Assembly (NCBI RefSeq): GCF_003473485.1
Contig: NC_053042.1
Location: 42,126,762-42,190,761 of the forward strand
Origin: Medicago truncatula
Taxonomy: Eukaryota; Streptophyta; Magnoliopsida; Fabales; Fabaceae
DNA length: 64,000 bases
Reading direction: 5' to 3'
This document shows, piece by piece, positions 1 to 11,967 of this stretch. The notes below the pieces were generated by a model. The model did no database searches. It saw only the letters and a program-made list of their open reading frames with translations, and was not told the origin of the DNA. The position numbers and the translations under genes are program-made. How positions within the stretch are numbered: the stretch's first letter is position 1; each line of letters opens with the position of its first letter.

Positions 1-753
1 TCTCCCTTTGAACCGCCCCATACAACATTTTCGCTCTCTCTCTCAACTAACTGTCTCTTCCATTTATTTCGTGTGGGTGTGTTCTCTGATTCTCTCCCTT
101 TGAACTGCCATGTACAACGTATATGCTCTCTCTCATAAAAACTTTTCTTTCCATTTCCCCATGTGTGTGCGTGTGGGTTTGCTTATGTGTGTCTTTTCAC
201 TAACTGTGTCTACGTGTCTTATCACTAATTTGGCCTATTCTGAAAATCCCGTGGTTTCTCAATGAAAACACCGGTTGGTAGGAACACAGGACTCCCTTCT
301 CTCACTGTAACTATCCGACTAATTTGTTCTCTCCTCGTACTATCTCACAGATTTGTCATCTACATGTTAGTCTCCCTCCTAAACGGTGAATCAGCCCATA
401 TAAGTGATCATTAGGGCCTTATTAGGCCCCTTCCTATAACTAACCGGGTCTAGGAGCCATCAGGCAGAATCAAATTTCCTGCCTTGGTAGAGCTGCACTT
501 TTTAGACTGCTAGAGTCAAATCCACTTTTTTTCTTTTTCTCCCAAATACTAAGTTTCTGAAAAAGATAAATACAATGATGTCATATTTGTTCATAGTTTC
601 AAACAGCTACCTACTTTGTGTTCATCAGATTCACTTTCTGTTATGTTTTGTAGATTCATGTTTTCCTTGTTAAAATGAAGTTTTCCTTTAAACCTAGCAT
701 CTCAAAATCCGATTTTGTTGTCTTTTCTAACCTTGGAAGTGTTTTTAATGCAG
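1..753 (+). other. Probable intron of the COQ8-like gene with a diverged 92-bp tandem repeat
   Basis: No exon is recognisable before the acceptor AG at 752-753, so this stretch is most likely intron of the partial COQ8-like gene. At the left edge a pyrimidine-rich unit is present twice: it opens with TCTCCCTTTGAACC at 1 and TCTCCCTTTGAACT at 93, and each copy then has a TACAAC and a CTCTCTCTC tract followed by a TGTGTG-rich tail. The period is about 92 bp and the copies are clearly diverged. The exon encoding the residues just before TDPNWGNF must lie left of the window or be too short for me to recognise. Confidence 0.5.
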
Positions 754-1917
754 ACTGATCCTAATTGGGGTAATTTCTTATATAATGAAGCTACAAAGAC
801 AATCAATCTTATTGATTTTGGAGCAGCGCGGGATTTCCCCAAAAGTTTTGTTGATGATTATTTAAGGATGGTTGGTTCCTTTCCTTTTTACTTTATCCTT
901 TCGTATCTGCAACTAAAGATTTAAAATTTTATTTCGGTTTATTGATTTCTCTTTTTAATTCTTATGTTTACTGAGATTTGAGCATTCAAGCTAGCTAGTG
1001 AAAGCTGTTATTCTCGATTGCTTTTTTTAATCTTCTATTTTAAATCTTTTTCTTCTGATATGAAATAAAACAATCACCTTCTGCTGACTCTATTTTGACT
1101 GGAAGGAGACAGACTCTGATTTGAAAATTATTTAAGGTCAATTATTTTACTGAAGTTGATATTTATAGAGTAGGACATTATTTAAAAAAAAAGAAGATAT
1201 TTATATAGAGTAGGACATGGTTAAAGATTATGTTGATGTGGTTCTGTGTGACATTTTCAAAATTTTGGAAGAATATAGTAAGGAGAATTAAGGGTCTGTT
1301 TAGTTTCGTTTATTACAGACTCTGAATTCAGTACCTTCTTTTTTCTTATTCAGATTGGTCCCATATGTTCTCGTATTATGACATGTTTGTACTTGATTGA
1401 GTGTACCTTCAATACAACAGGAGTTTTAGTGTTGCTTTGAATTTCGACTTTTTCTTAAGACGAGCTGCAAATTCATATGGATTCTTATTATTGTTAATTT
1501 TTATGATGCATAACTGATTAGGTTCTAGCATGTGCTAATGGGGATAATGATGGCGTCATTGAGATGTCCAAGAGACTTGGGTTCCTCACTGGAATGGAAT
1601 CTGACGTGATGCTAGATGCCCATGTACAAGCTGGTTTTATTGTAGGGTTGCCATTCTCAAAACCTGGTCCATACGACTTCCGATCAACCAACATTACTCA
1701 AAGCATTAGTCACCTTGGGGCGACAATGCTGAAGCACAGGCTCACTCCTCCACCTGATGAAGCCTACAGTCTGCACAGAAAGCTTTCTGGTGCTTTTTTG
1801 GCATGCATCAAGATTGGTGCTGTTGTCCCTTGTAGAGAACTATTGCTTGATATGTACAAGCATCATAAATTTGGTGAAGTAAATGATGATTTATTATCCA
1901 GTGGCTCATATATTTGA
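754..1917 (+). CDS. COQ8: COQ8/ABC1 (UbiB) atypical protein kinase, C-terminal part (partial)
   Basis: This is the 3' end of a gene for the mitochondrial COQ8/ABC1 (ADCK, UbiB family) atypical kinase-like ATPase, which supports the coenzyme Q biosynthetic complex at the inner membrane. I place exons at 754-870 (after TGCAG, before GTTGGT) and 1522-1917 (after TTAG, stop TGA at 1915-1917). Together they give 170 in-frame residues. The first exon holds [10 protein letters not shown] and [10 protein letters not shown], the family's nucleotide-binding N and DFG-type metal-binding motifs, then FVDDYLRM. The second begins VLACANGD and carries [19 protein letters not shown] and the typical plant COQ8 tail [20 protein letters not shown]. 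Plant COQ8 is about 600 residues, so roughly 70% of the protein lies to the left. I see no break in these exons. The donor at 871 could shift by a few bases, but the frame agrees only with this junction. Confidence 0.88.
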
Positions 1918-2962
1918 TCCAATTATTTTTTTGCTAATTATAATAAGTTGCACGATGCTTGTTTGCATCACAGCTCCGTAACAATTATACTTTGATTCAG
2001 TTTGTAAATGGAGTCCTTTATGGGGACCATTTCCCCTCTCACATTTGTAACTTTAACTGTAATTAGAAACTTTACTAGATTGATTCTTTCAAAGGTGATT
2101 GATCCTTTCAAACAGGGTTTGGATGTTTTCCATGTTATCCTGCTATGAACTGAATTATTAATCTTCAGAATCATTATTAGTCCTACTTATGCACATTGGG
2201 TTGCCTGAAAATGAACCAAAATGATATTTTTGTGTAACGTGTCCTTACTCAACCAACCATCGTTATAACTTATAATTGCTTTCGTGGCTACTCATCATCA
2301 TCAACAATAAGTGCTTATTGTCAAAAAAATCAACAATAAGTGCTTTAACTTTTTTTTTTCTTTTTTCAAAAAAAAGTATAGTGGTTAACTATGTTGATGT
2401 TATTGTTAGTATTTTGTTGCATGAAATAACAATTGTGATAAGTTACATTGAAGGATGCTTAGCAGTTGGAGGTTAGAGGTTCACTCTCCATAGTAAATCA
2501 GAGCAGATAAATGAAGATAAGGTTACTCGTTTTAATTTGAACAAATTTAGATTCAAAATTCAAAATAGAAATATAACAGCACTATCATGAACAATCCAGT
2601 TAAGCTATTTGATTTTGTATCAAACAGCTTAGGGTTCGGAGATATCCAAAAAACTTACATTATAAACCCTACTATTTGGGAAAAGGGTAACATGTGCATT
2701 TCTGGTTCTTTTATGTCACCAAATGTGAGATACATATGGATGTTGTATGTCGCCTCCCTTTTCACTTATCAAACAATAATAGACTTTCTCCAGTGCGATA
2801 TTCATATTTTTCCCTAATAAAAGAGGTCTTTTCAAGACTATCCCAAAATCCTTATATTTGCTCATAACTTTTAGCCTTCGTGTATGCATTTATAAGTCTA
2901 CACCCGAAAACGAGTTGGAACTCTAGTGAATACTGAATAGTTGGTTGGTTTTATTGTTTTGT
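1918..2962. other. 3' flank of the COQ8-like gene and spacer
   Basis: The first ~120 bases after the stop are probably 3' UTR, because the decayed duplicate near 3.0-3.3 kb also contains them. A short repeat of TCAACAATAAGTGCTT occurs at about 2300 and 2330, on either side of a T-rich run. I see no coding exon here; the open frames present are AT-rich and unsupported. Confidence 0.4.
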
Positions 2963-3275
2963 TGCCATTCTCTAAACCCAGTCGATATGATTTCCGATCG
3001 ACCAACATTACTCAAAGCATTAGTCACCTTGGGGTGACAATGCTGAAGCCTACAGTCTGCACAGAAAGCTTTCTAGTGCATTTTTGGCATGCATATGTAC
3101 AAGTATCATAATTTTGGTGAAGTAAATGATGAGTCATTATATAATGGCTAAGGCTATTTATTTTTTGTCGAATTACTTTTTGCTAATTATAATAAGCTGC
3201 ATGATGCTTGTTGCGTCGCAACTCCTTAGCAATTATACTTAAATTTGGTCCTTAAATGGAGTCCTCTGTAGGGGA
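2963..3275 (+). pseudogene. Decayed duplicate of the last COQ8 exon plus its 3' flank
   Basis: This sequence repeats the last COQ8-like exon and the bases after it. It matches from the codons for LPFSKPGP onward (source about 1648-1690) through GCATTAGTCACCTTGGGG and CTACAGTCTGCACAGAAAGC, and then the 3' flank, including TGCTAATTATAATAAG (source about 1933). Relative to the source it lacks about 28 bp after GCTGAAG and about 43 bp after GGCATGCAT. The first deletion is bounded by a TGAAG direct repeat, as expected of replication slippage or microhomology joining. A G-to-A change and the deletions destroy the frame, so it cannot encode the tail. It is in the same orientation, about 1.3 kb downstream of the source. 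The upstream exon is not present in the copy. Confidence 0.85.
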
Positions 3276-4630
3276 CAGCTTTGGTCCTTAAGCAATGTGA
3301 AATAAAGTATATTTTTTATCCTTAACAAAATGCTTGTTTGGGAATTTCTAACCAAAAGTTAAGGCTGTGTTTTTATCTCTATTGCATGGCTCTAATCTTC
3401 AATTAAGCAAAGCCAACTCCAAAAAAGAAAAAGGCTATTGTTAGTGTAAGTTGATAGTTATATTTGTGCCTTACAGTAGAAGCAATGCAACTTTATGAAG
3501 AACCACGTTCCACAATAATTGGACACAGCAAACTACAGATCGTAAGGTGGAGTGATCGAGAAGGTTTTGGTGTGTTTTTGTTCTTTGAAAAAAATTGATT
3601 CTAGCAATCATGTCTTGCAAAAAATCTAAAAGAAAAGTGTAATTTATGGATGTGAATGTGATGATTGATAGCCATCTTTGATTCCCTTGAAAGCTACAGT
3701 TAAACATTAACGTGATTGGCTCCGTCAATTATTCATCACAATCACTGTAGCTCGTTTTTGACAAATCACTTTTAGTTTAATAATTAGTTTGTAACCAGAG
3801 GTGAGTAAGAGTCACACATTCTGAAAATGTAGGTTGAACTTTTATTAATTCAATCAAGCAATAAACCTAATGTCTTAAAATGATTTTAGGTTAAACGTGG
3901 TATTCAATTTATTTGGATATTGATGAACTCACACTTAAAGGGAAGATTGTTGGGTAAATATAATATATTAGATTTTGAGTTAAAATGTGACGTCCAACTC
4001 ACCGGTGAACAAGTTGTTCTAATAAAAATAAGTAAAATAATTGTCAATTACATTCTAAGATAATTTAAAAGTTATTAAAATCAATTAAAAGATCTTTAAA
4101 TTATTCTTTCATCTAGCTACTCATTTGTGCTGCATGATAATCTAAAGATTAAAGCGATGTATTTTCTATAATTTAGTTGATTTTGATAGTTAATAAACCA
4201 AATTGGTGAGAGATTAATAAATTTAGAGATTCCTTAAAAAAAAAAAAAATAAGAGATCAAATTAGGTGTTTATTTTAAGGTAAATGTTAGTAAAAACTCT
4301 TGAGACATTAATTAAAATTTTGTTTTTGTTACTTTAAAAACAAAAACACAAGGAGTAAGTTGATTATAAAGATCTTGCGTAATTTATAAGATATGATATG
4401 ATAGATTAAAGTTTTATTATAAGAAAAACATGATGATAAAAAAGACAACACACGACAAGGGTATACTATCTCGTAGATGCTTGTTTTGTTAGATAACCTT
4501 TTTGTTTCCACCTCAATAGTTGAGAAACAAAAAATGTTCCTTACTTAAAACAAATCAATAATACTCAGAAACTGAGTGTGTGTGATGAATTGAAGAACCT
4601 TAGTATCCATCAGTAGTAGCACAAACAAAC
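3276..4630. other. Intergenic spacer before the pectin acetylesterase gene
   Basis: No gene is supported here. Around 3796-3830 the phrase GTGAGTAAGAGTCACACATT resembles legume LTR-like fragments seen again near 8146. The last ~100 bases before 4631 should hold the promoter and 5' UTR of the downstream gene, but no convincing TATA box stands out. Confidence 0.35.
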
Positions 4631-7600
4631 ATGAAAATGAAGCTGCTGCTGATTTTGTTGACATTCTTAGTTTCTGGGTTTATCTCCTCTGGATCTGACA
4701 CAACACTTTCTTTCTCTGAAAACGATGTCGTTTTGCAACCTCATATGGTAGACCTCACTCTCATTCAAGGAGCTGATTCCAAAGGAGCTGGTGTCTCTCT
4801 TTTTCTCACTTAAATTATTTTCATAAATGCCACATTTTTTAAATGTGCTTATTTGTATTAGAACCTTGCATAGAGTATACCCTTTGAGTTATTGTATGAA
4901 ATGCCACATTTTGAAGCCAACCCATTACTTTAGTTGGTGAATTTTAGATGATTAACCTGTTACCTCATCATTTTAGATTCTCTTTATTGTAGATTAATGG
5001 ATATTATTTTGATTGATTACTGTCTGAATGTGTCTCATACTGTTGTGAAGTGGAGGTGTATTATGTATGCTTTTTAATTAATATAACGCTGAATGACAAA
5101 TTTCATTATGTGCATAACACAAACTCTTTCTGATTGAAAACGTGTCCAATATTCGACAAAGACGTCTCACTGACATACGTGGTTACATTTTAAACACTTT
5201 TGTCGTATCAATTACTAACAGTGTCTATGTGTCAAGTGTGGTGTCCGCTGTCCATGTTGTGTATGTGTCGGTGCTTCCCAGAGTATTCTTATGCTTGTTT
5301 GAGTTAGTTTTATTTGATAACATAGCAGAACCTATTGTGTTAAAACGAGTAAAGATTGTCTCAAATCAGTGAATTTTGTATTTGTCTTATTACCACAGTC
5401 TGTTTGGATGGAACATTGCCCGGTTACCATCTGGATCGTGGATTTGAATCTGGCGCGAATAGTTGGCTTATTCATCTTGAGGTATGTAAAAGAATGTCCA
5501 AAGTTTAATAACAATATTTTCAAGGTTTAATAGTTTCTAAAATTTGCCTACTATATTTAGAAGAAAGTCGATGGAGAAAATTTTGTATTTGCTTCAACTC
5601 TTTCTTTAACGATGCCTTGGCTAAGTTTTTTTCATGATGCTTTATGAATACCTGTAGGGAGGAGGATGGTGTGATACTGTCAGAAATTGTGTCTACAGAA
5701 AAAAGACTCATCGTGGTTCCTCAAAATACATGGAAAATCAAATACCATTCACAGGAATATTGAGCAATAAACCTGAAGAAAACCCAGGTATTTTCTTTAT
5801 CCTACATAATTTTGGCATTAGTTTCTTGTAGTTCAGTTAAACTCTGCCCTCATTGATGCTGCAACTTATGTAGACTCAAGTCTGTGTTTTAATTGTCATG
5901 AATCTGGACATAATCTTCTATTCCATGCACAGATTTCTTTAACTGGAATAGAGTCAAATTAAGGTACTGTGATGGAGCGTCTTTTGCTGGAGATAGTGAA
6001 AATGAGGTGAGTGAAAGTATCAAAGTTTTTTCCCCCTCTTATCTATAAAATCCCTTAACATTTTTATGGAAAGCTGTTACTTCTGATAATAACGAGATTT
6101 CTCTTACATAGCCTTTAGTGCTGAGTTAATTGCTACCGAAAGATTGATCATTTGGAATTTATGATTGAGTAACATGTGTGTGAATTTTGGTTCTTTTTTC
6201 CAGGCTGCAGGGCTTCAATTTCGAGGACAAAAAATATGGCTAGCTGCAATAGAGGAATTATTGTCTCAAGGAATGCAGAATGCTGAACAGGTTTCCCATT
6301 TTTCATTATGTTGTTGTTCAATCTTAATTTTCGTGGATTGTTCTAATCAATATATGTATATCAGGCCCTTCTCTCTGGATGCTCTGCGGGTGGTCTAGCA
6401 TCCATAATACATTGTGATGAGTTCCAGAGCTTGTTACCAAAATCTTCAAAAGTGAAGTGTTTTAGCGATGCAGGATTTTTTCTCGATGCGTAAGTTCAAT
6501 GTTTTTATTTACATTACTTCTAGCATGTTCCATTGACTAGACACTTATATATAGTCTATGATCTGTTCAATTGTGTAGAATTGATATATCTGGAGGACGC
6601 ACACTGAGGAATATGTTTGGAGGTGTAGTTCAGTTACAGGTAGTGCTTAACTTACTAATCGAATGAACTATTTAGTAGAATATAGCATTGGTAGATTTAT
6701 ACCATAAATTTGTAATTCTTATCATTAATTGATAGCATGATCCAAATTTCAAACCATTAACCACATAGTTCTTCAAGTTTTGGTACATTTTTAATTACTA
6801 ATTCTCCTAAAAGCTTAGGTTGTCAAGTGAAGGCACATTGCAATAAACTCTTTTATTAGTTGTTTTACTTCTTTGATAAAAGGTTAAGAGAACCTTTGCA
6901 AATATTTGATATCACTACTGTGTTGAAATTGTAGGAAGTCCAGAAAAATCTGCCAAAAAGTTGTCTCAACAAAATGGACCCAACTTCGGTAATTCTCATT
7001 CAAGATGTCTTGCTATTCCTAATCTTTAAAATAATTTTAGACATCAAGTTTTGAATATTCAAAGCATGTTTCGTCCAGTGCTTCTTTCCTCAGAATGTGG
7101 TCGAACATGTCGAGACACCATTGTTTCTACTCAACGCGGCTTATGATGTGTGGCAGGTAAAATGGATTAATACTAATACTCTGTTTCTTACTTTATCTTG
7201 TACTCCTATTACATTAATGATATATCTGATTTTATGCTAATTACGTATAAATATATAATTAATACTGTTTTCATGACATGAACTATGTTTCCATCAGATC
7301 CGAGCCAGTTTAGCCCCATCAACAGCTGACCCCCTTGGCTCTTGGAATGACTGCAAATCGAACAATGCAAATTGTAACTCATCTCAAATTCAGCTCCTCC
7401 AAGGTGTTTTCAATCTCTACTATTGTAAATGATGCTAAAAAGTTCATGCACATAAATGAAATTTGCTAATTTTGTTGCAATAAAAGATACATCAACTAAT
7501 TTGAATCATAGACAGCAATTGTGACATATTATATCTCACCTTCGAAACAGACTTCAGAAATCAAATGCTTGACGACGTGAAAGACTTCTCAAGATCATCT

Positions 7601-7938
7601 CAAACTGGACTGTTTATAAATTCTTGTTTCGCTCATTGCCAGTCCGAGAGACAGGAGACATGGTTTGCAGATGACTCTCCTCTTATTGATGACAAGGTAT
7701 GTTCAATTTTGAATAGTTCCACTGATGACTTTAATGCCTTGGATGTAATAATCAATAGTTAAGCTTTATTCGATTTTATTTTCTGTCTATTGTTATCAGA
7801 GAATAATCATGTTTTGTTATACAGCCAATTGCAGTTGCTGTTGGAGACTGGTATTTCGATCGAGAAGTTGTCAAAGCTATTGACTGCCCTTACCCTTGCG
7901 ACAATAGCTGCCATAATCTGGTGTTTAGAAGAGTATAA
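4631..7938 (+). CDS. PAE: Pectin acetylesterase (CE13 family), complete, 12 exons, 405 aa
   Basis: A secreted enzyme that removes acetyl groups from pectin in the cell wall. Exons: 4631-4790, 5399-5481, 5658-5787, 5933-6006, 6204-6290, 6365-6489, 6579-6639, 6935-6988, 7079-7156, 7298-7403, 7551-7696, 7825-7938. All introns are GT-AG, and the joined frame is 1218 nt with no stop before TAA at 7936-7938. The N-terminus ([20 protein letters not shown]) is a signal peptide. The family's oxyanion signature GGGWC follows near residue 82. The catalytic triad of the PAE/Notum fold is visible as Ser185 in GCSAGG, Asp281 in NAAYDVWQ and His348 in CFAHCQ. The many cysteines ([17 protein letters not shown] at the C-terminus) fit a disulfide-rich apoplastic protein. 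Length matches the family (about 390-400 aa). The start is the only ATG before the signal peptide; a second Met lies two codons on. Nothing looks broken. Confidence 0.95.
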
Positions 7939-8760
7939 TATGTTCACTCTTCATATGATATTTTATTTACACTTTCATCCTTGTATTTGTTTTAGTGTAT
8001 TTAACATTTCATCAATTATGTTAAGACCTCCTTTCAAAAAAAAAAAAAAAAAAGAATTATGTTATGACCTGACCATTCTTATCTGATAAAAAAAATTGAT
8101 TATCATCAATTTTACAGATAAAAATTGTTGGTATATCAAATGTGAGTAAGAGTTCTACATTAATTGGAAAAATGGATATTGATTATTGAACACTACATAG
8201 GTGGGAGGACTCTTACACTGCCTTAAGATTTTGGTTAAGTAGCGTCCAAGTCACCAATGTGATTGCTTTGTGATGATTCCCCAGACCCAAATAAGTGTTA
8301 ATAAGGTTCAAAGAATAATGCGAGCAACACACTCCATGAGATATCATATTCATTAGTACTTACTAGTCATCTACGTACCTTTGTTTGGAATTAGGGGTGT
8401 TCATAGTACAAGACAAATCATAATTAACCAAACTTTTACAATTGCTTCCCAAACAAAACTATTATAATGGTTCGGTGCACCGGTTCTATAGTTTTGAACA
8501 AAATCATAACTAACTTTAAAAAAAAAATGATTTTTCTGAACTGAATTAATATTTTTGTATAGAATTGTACCAATTTTTTTTTTTAATCAGCCAAATTATT
8601 GTTTTAGGATTATTAGTTTTAAAATACTAAAAATTGAATTGAACCGTCTGAAGTGAATTGCATTGATAAATCATGAGCTGAACCAAATCAAACCAAACTC
8701 GTTCAATTCAGTTTGTTAATTTAGTCACATTTCTGTTGTTTTTTGTACAGTTCAGTTTTA
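7939..8760. other. Intergenic spacer with poly-A run and LTR-like scrap
   Basis: Contains an A-run at about 8035-8055. At about 8146-8260 is a stretch beginning GTGAGTAAGAGTTCTACATT, which resembles the start of legume LTR or TRIM elements; the match is by phrase only and no partner LTR is found. No coding exon is recognisable. Confidence 0.3.
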
Positions 8761-9168
8761 GGCAAATTCTATGGTACATCTAATATATTTGAGTGTACCG
8801 GTACACCCACTCTTTAAATTAATAGTTAAATAAGTTGTTTTTTGAAGAAAAATATTATTTTTTATCATTTATAATTATAATAACTAAATCTTATTCATCA
8901 AAAATTTCAACAAAATAAAATTATTATTTTTTGAATTTTTATCACTCATAATCAAGAACATTCATTATTTTTTATGATAATATGTAAAAAAAAATTACTA
9001 TAATTCTTATAAACAATGAAATGATGTTTTTTCTTATGAGATGATATTCTATAAAATATAAATGTTGACAAATAGCTATTTATTACATAAAAAATGATCG
9101 TTAATTATAAAATTATGAAGCAGGAGTACCGGTACACCTCACTTTATGAGTGTACCGTAGAAGTTCCC
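8761..9168 (+). mobile_element. MITE, copy 1 of an inverted pair (408 bp)
   Basis: The ends are inverted repeats of about 45 bp. The left end reads GGCAAATTCTATGGTACA and the right end, reverse-complemented, GGGAACTTCTACGGTACA. Both continue into a GTGTACCGGTAC motif. The element is flanked by TTA at 8758-8760 and 9169-9171, but no longer direct repeat is seen. The interior is AT-rich and non-coding. The same family occurs in opposite orientation at 10093-10499, where the target duplication is clearer. Confidence 0.8.
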
Positions 9169-9300
9169 TTAATATTATGGCTGTTTTGAACACCCCTGGT
9201 TAGAAATCCAAATACAAAAACTGAATTTGTGCATCAGTTACAACGTTTTTGTCATTGAAAAATGTTTTTTTTTTTTCCAAAGCGAAAACGTGATCAATTA

Positions 9301-9595
9301 CTACCTCCGTCCTTAATTATAAGACCCTTTTGAGAATTTTTTTTGTCCCTTTTTATAAGACTCCTTTTCTATTTTCAACTACATTAATTATTTCTTTACA
9401 TACATGCCCCTATTTATTATACATCTTTTTCTTCAATCAGCAATAAATAGAATGTTGAAAACATAAGCCAACACTCTTTCTTAAAGGATAAAATTGTAAA
9501 AACAATAGTAATTACAAACATATTTAATAGAAATATTCACTATCTTAATTTCCGTTATTTTTTCAAAAGAACCTTATAATTAGGGACGGAGGTAG
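9301..9595. mobile_element. Stowaway-like (Tc1/Mariner) MITE with TA target duplication
   Basis: Terminal inverted repeats CTACCTCCGTCC and GGACGGAGGTAG are directly flanked by TA (9299-9300 and 9596-9597), the target site of Tc1/Mariner elements. The CTCCGTCC end is the classic plant Stowaway type. The repeat extends inward: TTATAAGACCC near the left end mirrors CCTTATAAT near the right. The interior is AT-rich and non-coding, 295 bp in all. Confidence 0.9.
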
Positions 9596-10092
9596 TATAT
9601 GAAATTAGAAGATTAACGACAAGACACATTTTTTTTTGAAAGGACATAATTGATTACTAGTAATTGATTGTGTTAAATAGTCAAACCTTATGTTAATGTG
9701 TTAAGTGTGAGTTAGAAGTCCCACTTTAAATGAAAGTGTAGATAAATAAATAAAAATTCAGCATACTAAAAAAAACACATATATGATATATAAGATCGGA
9801 TTTTACAATGGAAAATTTGTGGAAAAAAAGGAAATATTAGAAATTTATAGATACTAACAAAATAAACTTATTTAATTTTTTTTTTTTTATAAATTACATG
9901 GAAAACTTTATATTTATAAATATTTTGGGGTATATTAGCAAAAAAATAAAAGAAATGTTTTGGGGTAGGATGTAGAATTTGGGGGTTAGGAAGAAGACTT
10001 TTCCAATGTTAGAGCTCATATTTGTTGGCCCAAGATAAGTTCGGTGCCCTAACCTAATAGCCCACACAATCAATAATGGCATATATATAAAT

Positions 10093-10499
10093 GGGGATTT
10101 CTATGGTACACCCGTAGATTACGGTGTATCGTACTCTCGCTTACAATTTTTATAAATTAATTATCATTTTTTATGAAGAAAATAGGTGTTTGTTGACATA
10201 TATATTTTAGAAAATATCATTTTATATGAAAAAACATCATTTCGTTTTTTTTATAAAAATCATACTAATTTGTTTACATTTTATTGTAAAAAATACTCAA
10301 AATTCTTTATTATGAGTAATAAGAATTCAGAAAAATCAAATTTTATTGCGTTGACGTTTTTGGTAAATAAGATTTAGTTATTATAATTATAGGTGATAGA
10401 AAATAATTTTTTCCTACAAAAAATAACTCATTTAACAATTAATTTAAGAATTTGGTGTACCAATACACTCAAATTGTTAAGTGTACCATAGAACTTGCC
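10093..10499 (-). mobile_element. MITE, copy 2 of the inverted pair (407 bp), 9-bp target duplication
   Basis: The right end reverse-complemented reads GGCAAGTTCTATGGTACAC and the left end GGGGATTTCTATGGTACAC. A perfect 9-bp repeat TATATAAAT flanks the element at 10084-10092 and 10500-10508, which fits Mutator-type insertion. The interior matches the reverse complement of copy 1, for example AATGATGTTTTTTC beside GTTGAC, so the two copies face opposite ways. No coding sequence is present. Confidence 0.85.
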
Positions 10500-10508
10500 T
10501 ATATAAAT

Positions 10509-11967
10509 ACCTCTCAAATGTTAACAAGCTAGACAGCGCAGTTGCTTCTCTTGTTCCTTGTTTGATGTTTCTTTCAATCGAATTAGTTTGGTTTAATTTT
10601 ATACGATCAAACAACATAACAAACGATCAAAATCAACAACTATATTTGGCGAAAAAATAGTGCTAAACAAGTGAGTTGGTCTTTTTTCATCGGCAAGTTT
10701 CACCAAATGAAAGTAGCTATATTTATTGATAGCAACTCACTTCCCAATTAGCACTATTCTGCAACAAATTTGTGAGATTACATTTCTATAAATTATGATT
10801 TTAATTGTGTTTGGTCTCGGTGGTTGTGTTGTTTTAGTGAAGCCCATGATGATAAAAATAGAACTGGAATTACCATCTGAATAACTTTGATGTAAATTTC
10901 TTGGCTGTGGTACTGAGGCTTCACATTACTTTTTTTGTTTTTTCCACTCATATATTTGTTTTTTTTTTTTTTTTTTTTTAAGAGCAAAATTTTGGTTTCT
11001 TGATCATGAATCTTATCTCAGTTTCTATAATTTTGACGTTCTTTCAATTTCTTTAAGGGTTTCAAGCACCCACATATTTGATTAAAATTTGTGGATGGGA
11101 TTTGATTTTATAGACAAAAATGTATAAAGACAAAGGAAATATAGTTTATGACCATATGAATAAAAAAATACAAAGTGGAAATCTACGGTTTCAGGTTAAT
11201 CAAAGATAAAAATTGAGTCTAAAACCGAAGACAAATTGTGAAGGGAAGAAAAATGGAAGGAAAATTAGATTGAAGTTTTATGATTGAAAATGGAATTGCA
11301 GATGAACAAATTTGTTTTATGAAATAATTAGATTCAAATTACTAGATTAGAGTTGTGGAATATCATATAATTACTCCATCCATCTCTTCTATAGAATTAA
11401 TTAGATTCAAATTTTGTTTATAATACTAACTAATTTTGTTTCAATATATCCCTTTTTTTTACATGTATGATTAGACAAGCATGTTGAATAGCACCCATTG
11501 GATGGCTCACATACCTTTACATAACTCGTCCTTAACTTGCTCACCTTGGACCGAGCCATATAACAATGCATCGACTACAAAGATGCTGAGCTTCGATACT
11601 TTTCCATTTGCTATGCACATACAATGATATAACTATGAAAATTACATAATCATAATTCACCGAATCAAATGCAAAGTCTAGTCAATGTGCCAAAATAAAA
11701 AAGGTATGATAAAAAGTGAGGGCCGAACATTGGGGAGTGCAAAAAACGCTACCGAACCGAGCAGTTTTTTCTAGACTCTAGTTCCACTTTTTGGACATAA
11801 ATTTGATGCTATTAAACCACTATCGATTTGAATTATTACTTAATCAGTCAATTTAAAAAACTATTTCATTGATAGAATCACAAAAAACGACTCAAATTTT
11901 AAGTTTGAAGTCTAATTGTTTCTAAAGCTAAAATTTGATCTTAAAATTTGAGTTGTGCTATCTTGAT
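10509..11967. other. Intergenic spacer
   Basis: AT-rich, with a T-run at about 10960-10979. The phrases AGTGAGTTGG (10670) and CAACTCACTTCCC (10733) form a small imperfect inverted repeat around an ATTTATTGATAG core. No exon, RNA gene or complete element is recognisable. Confidence 0.35.
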
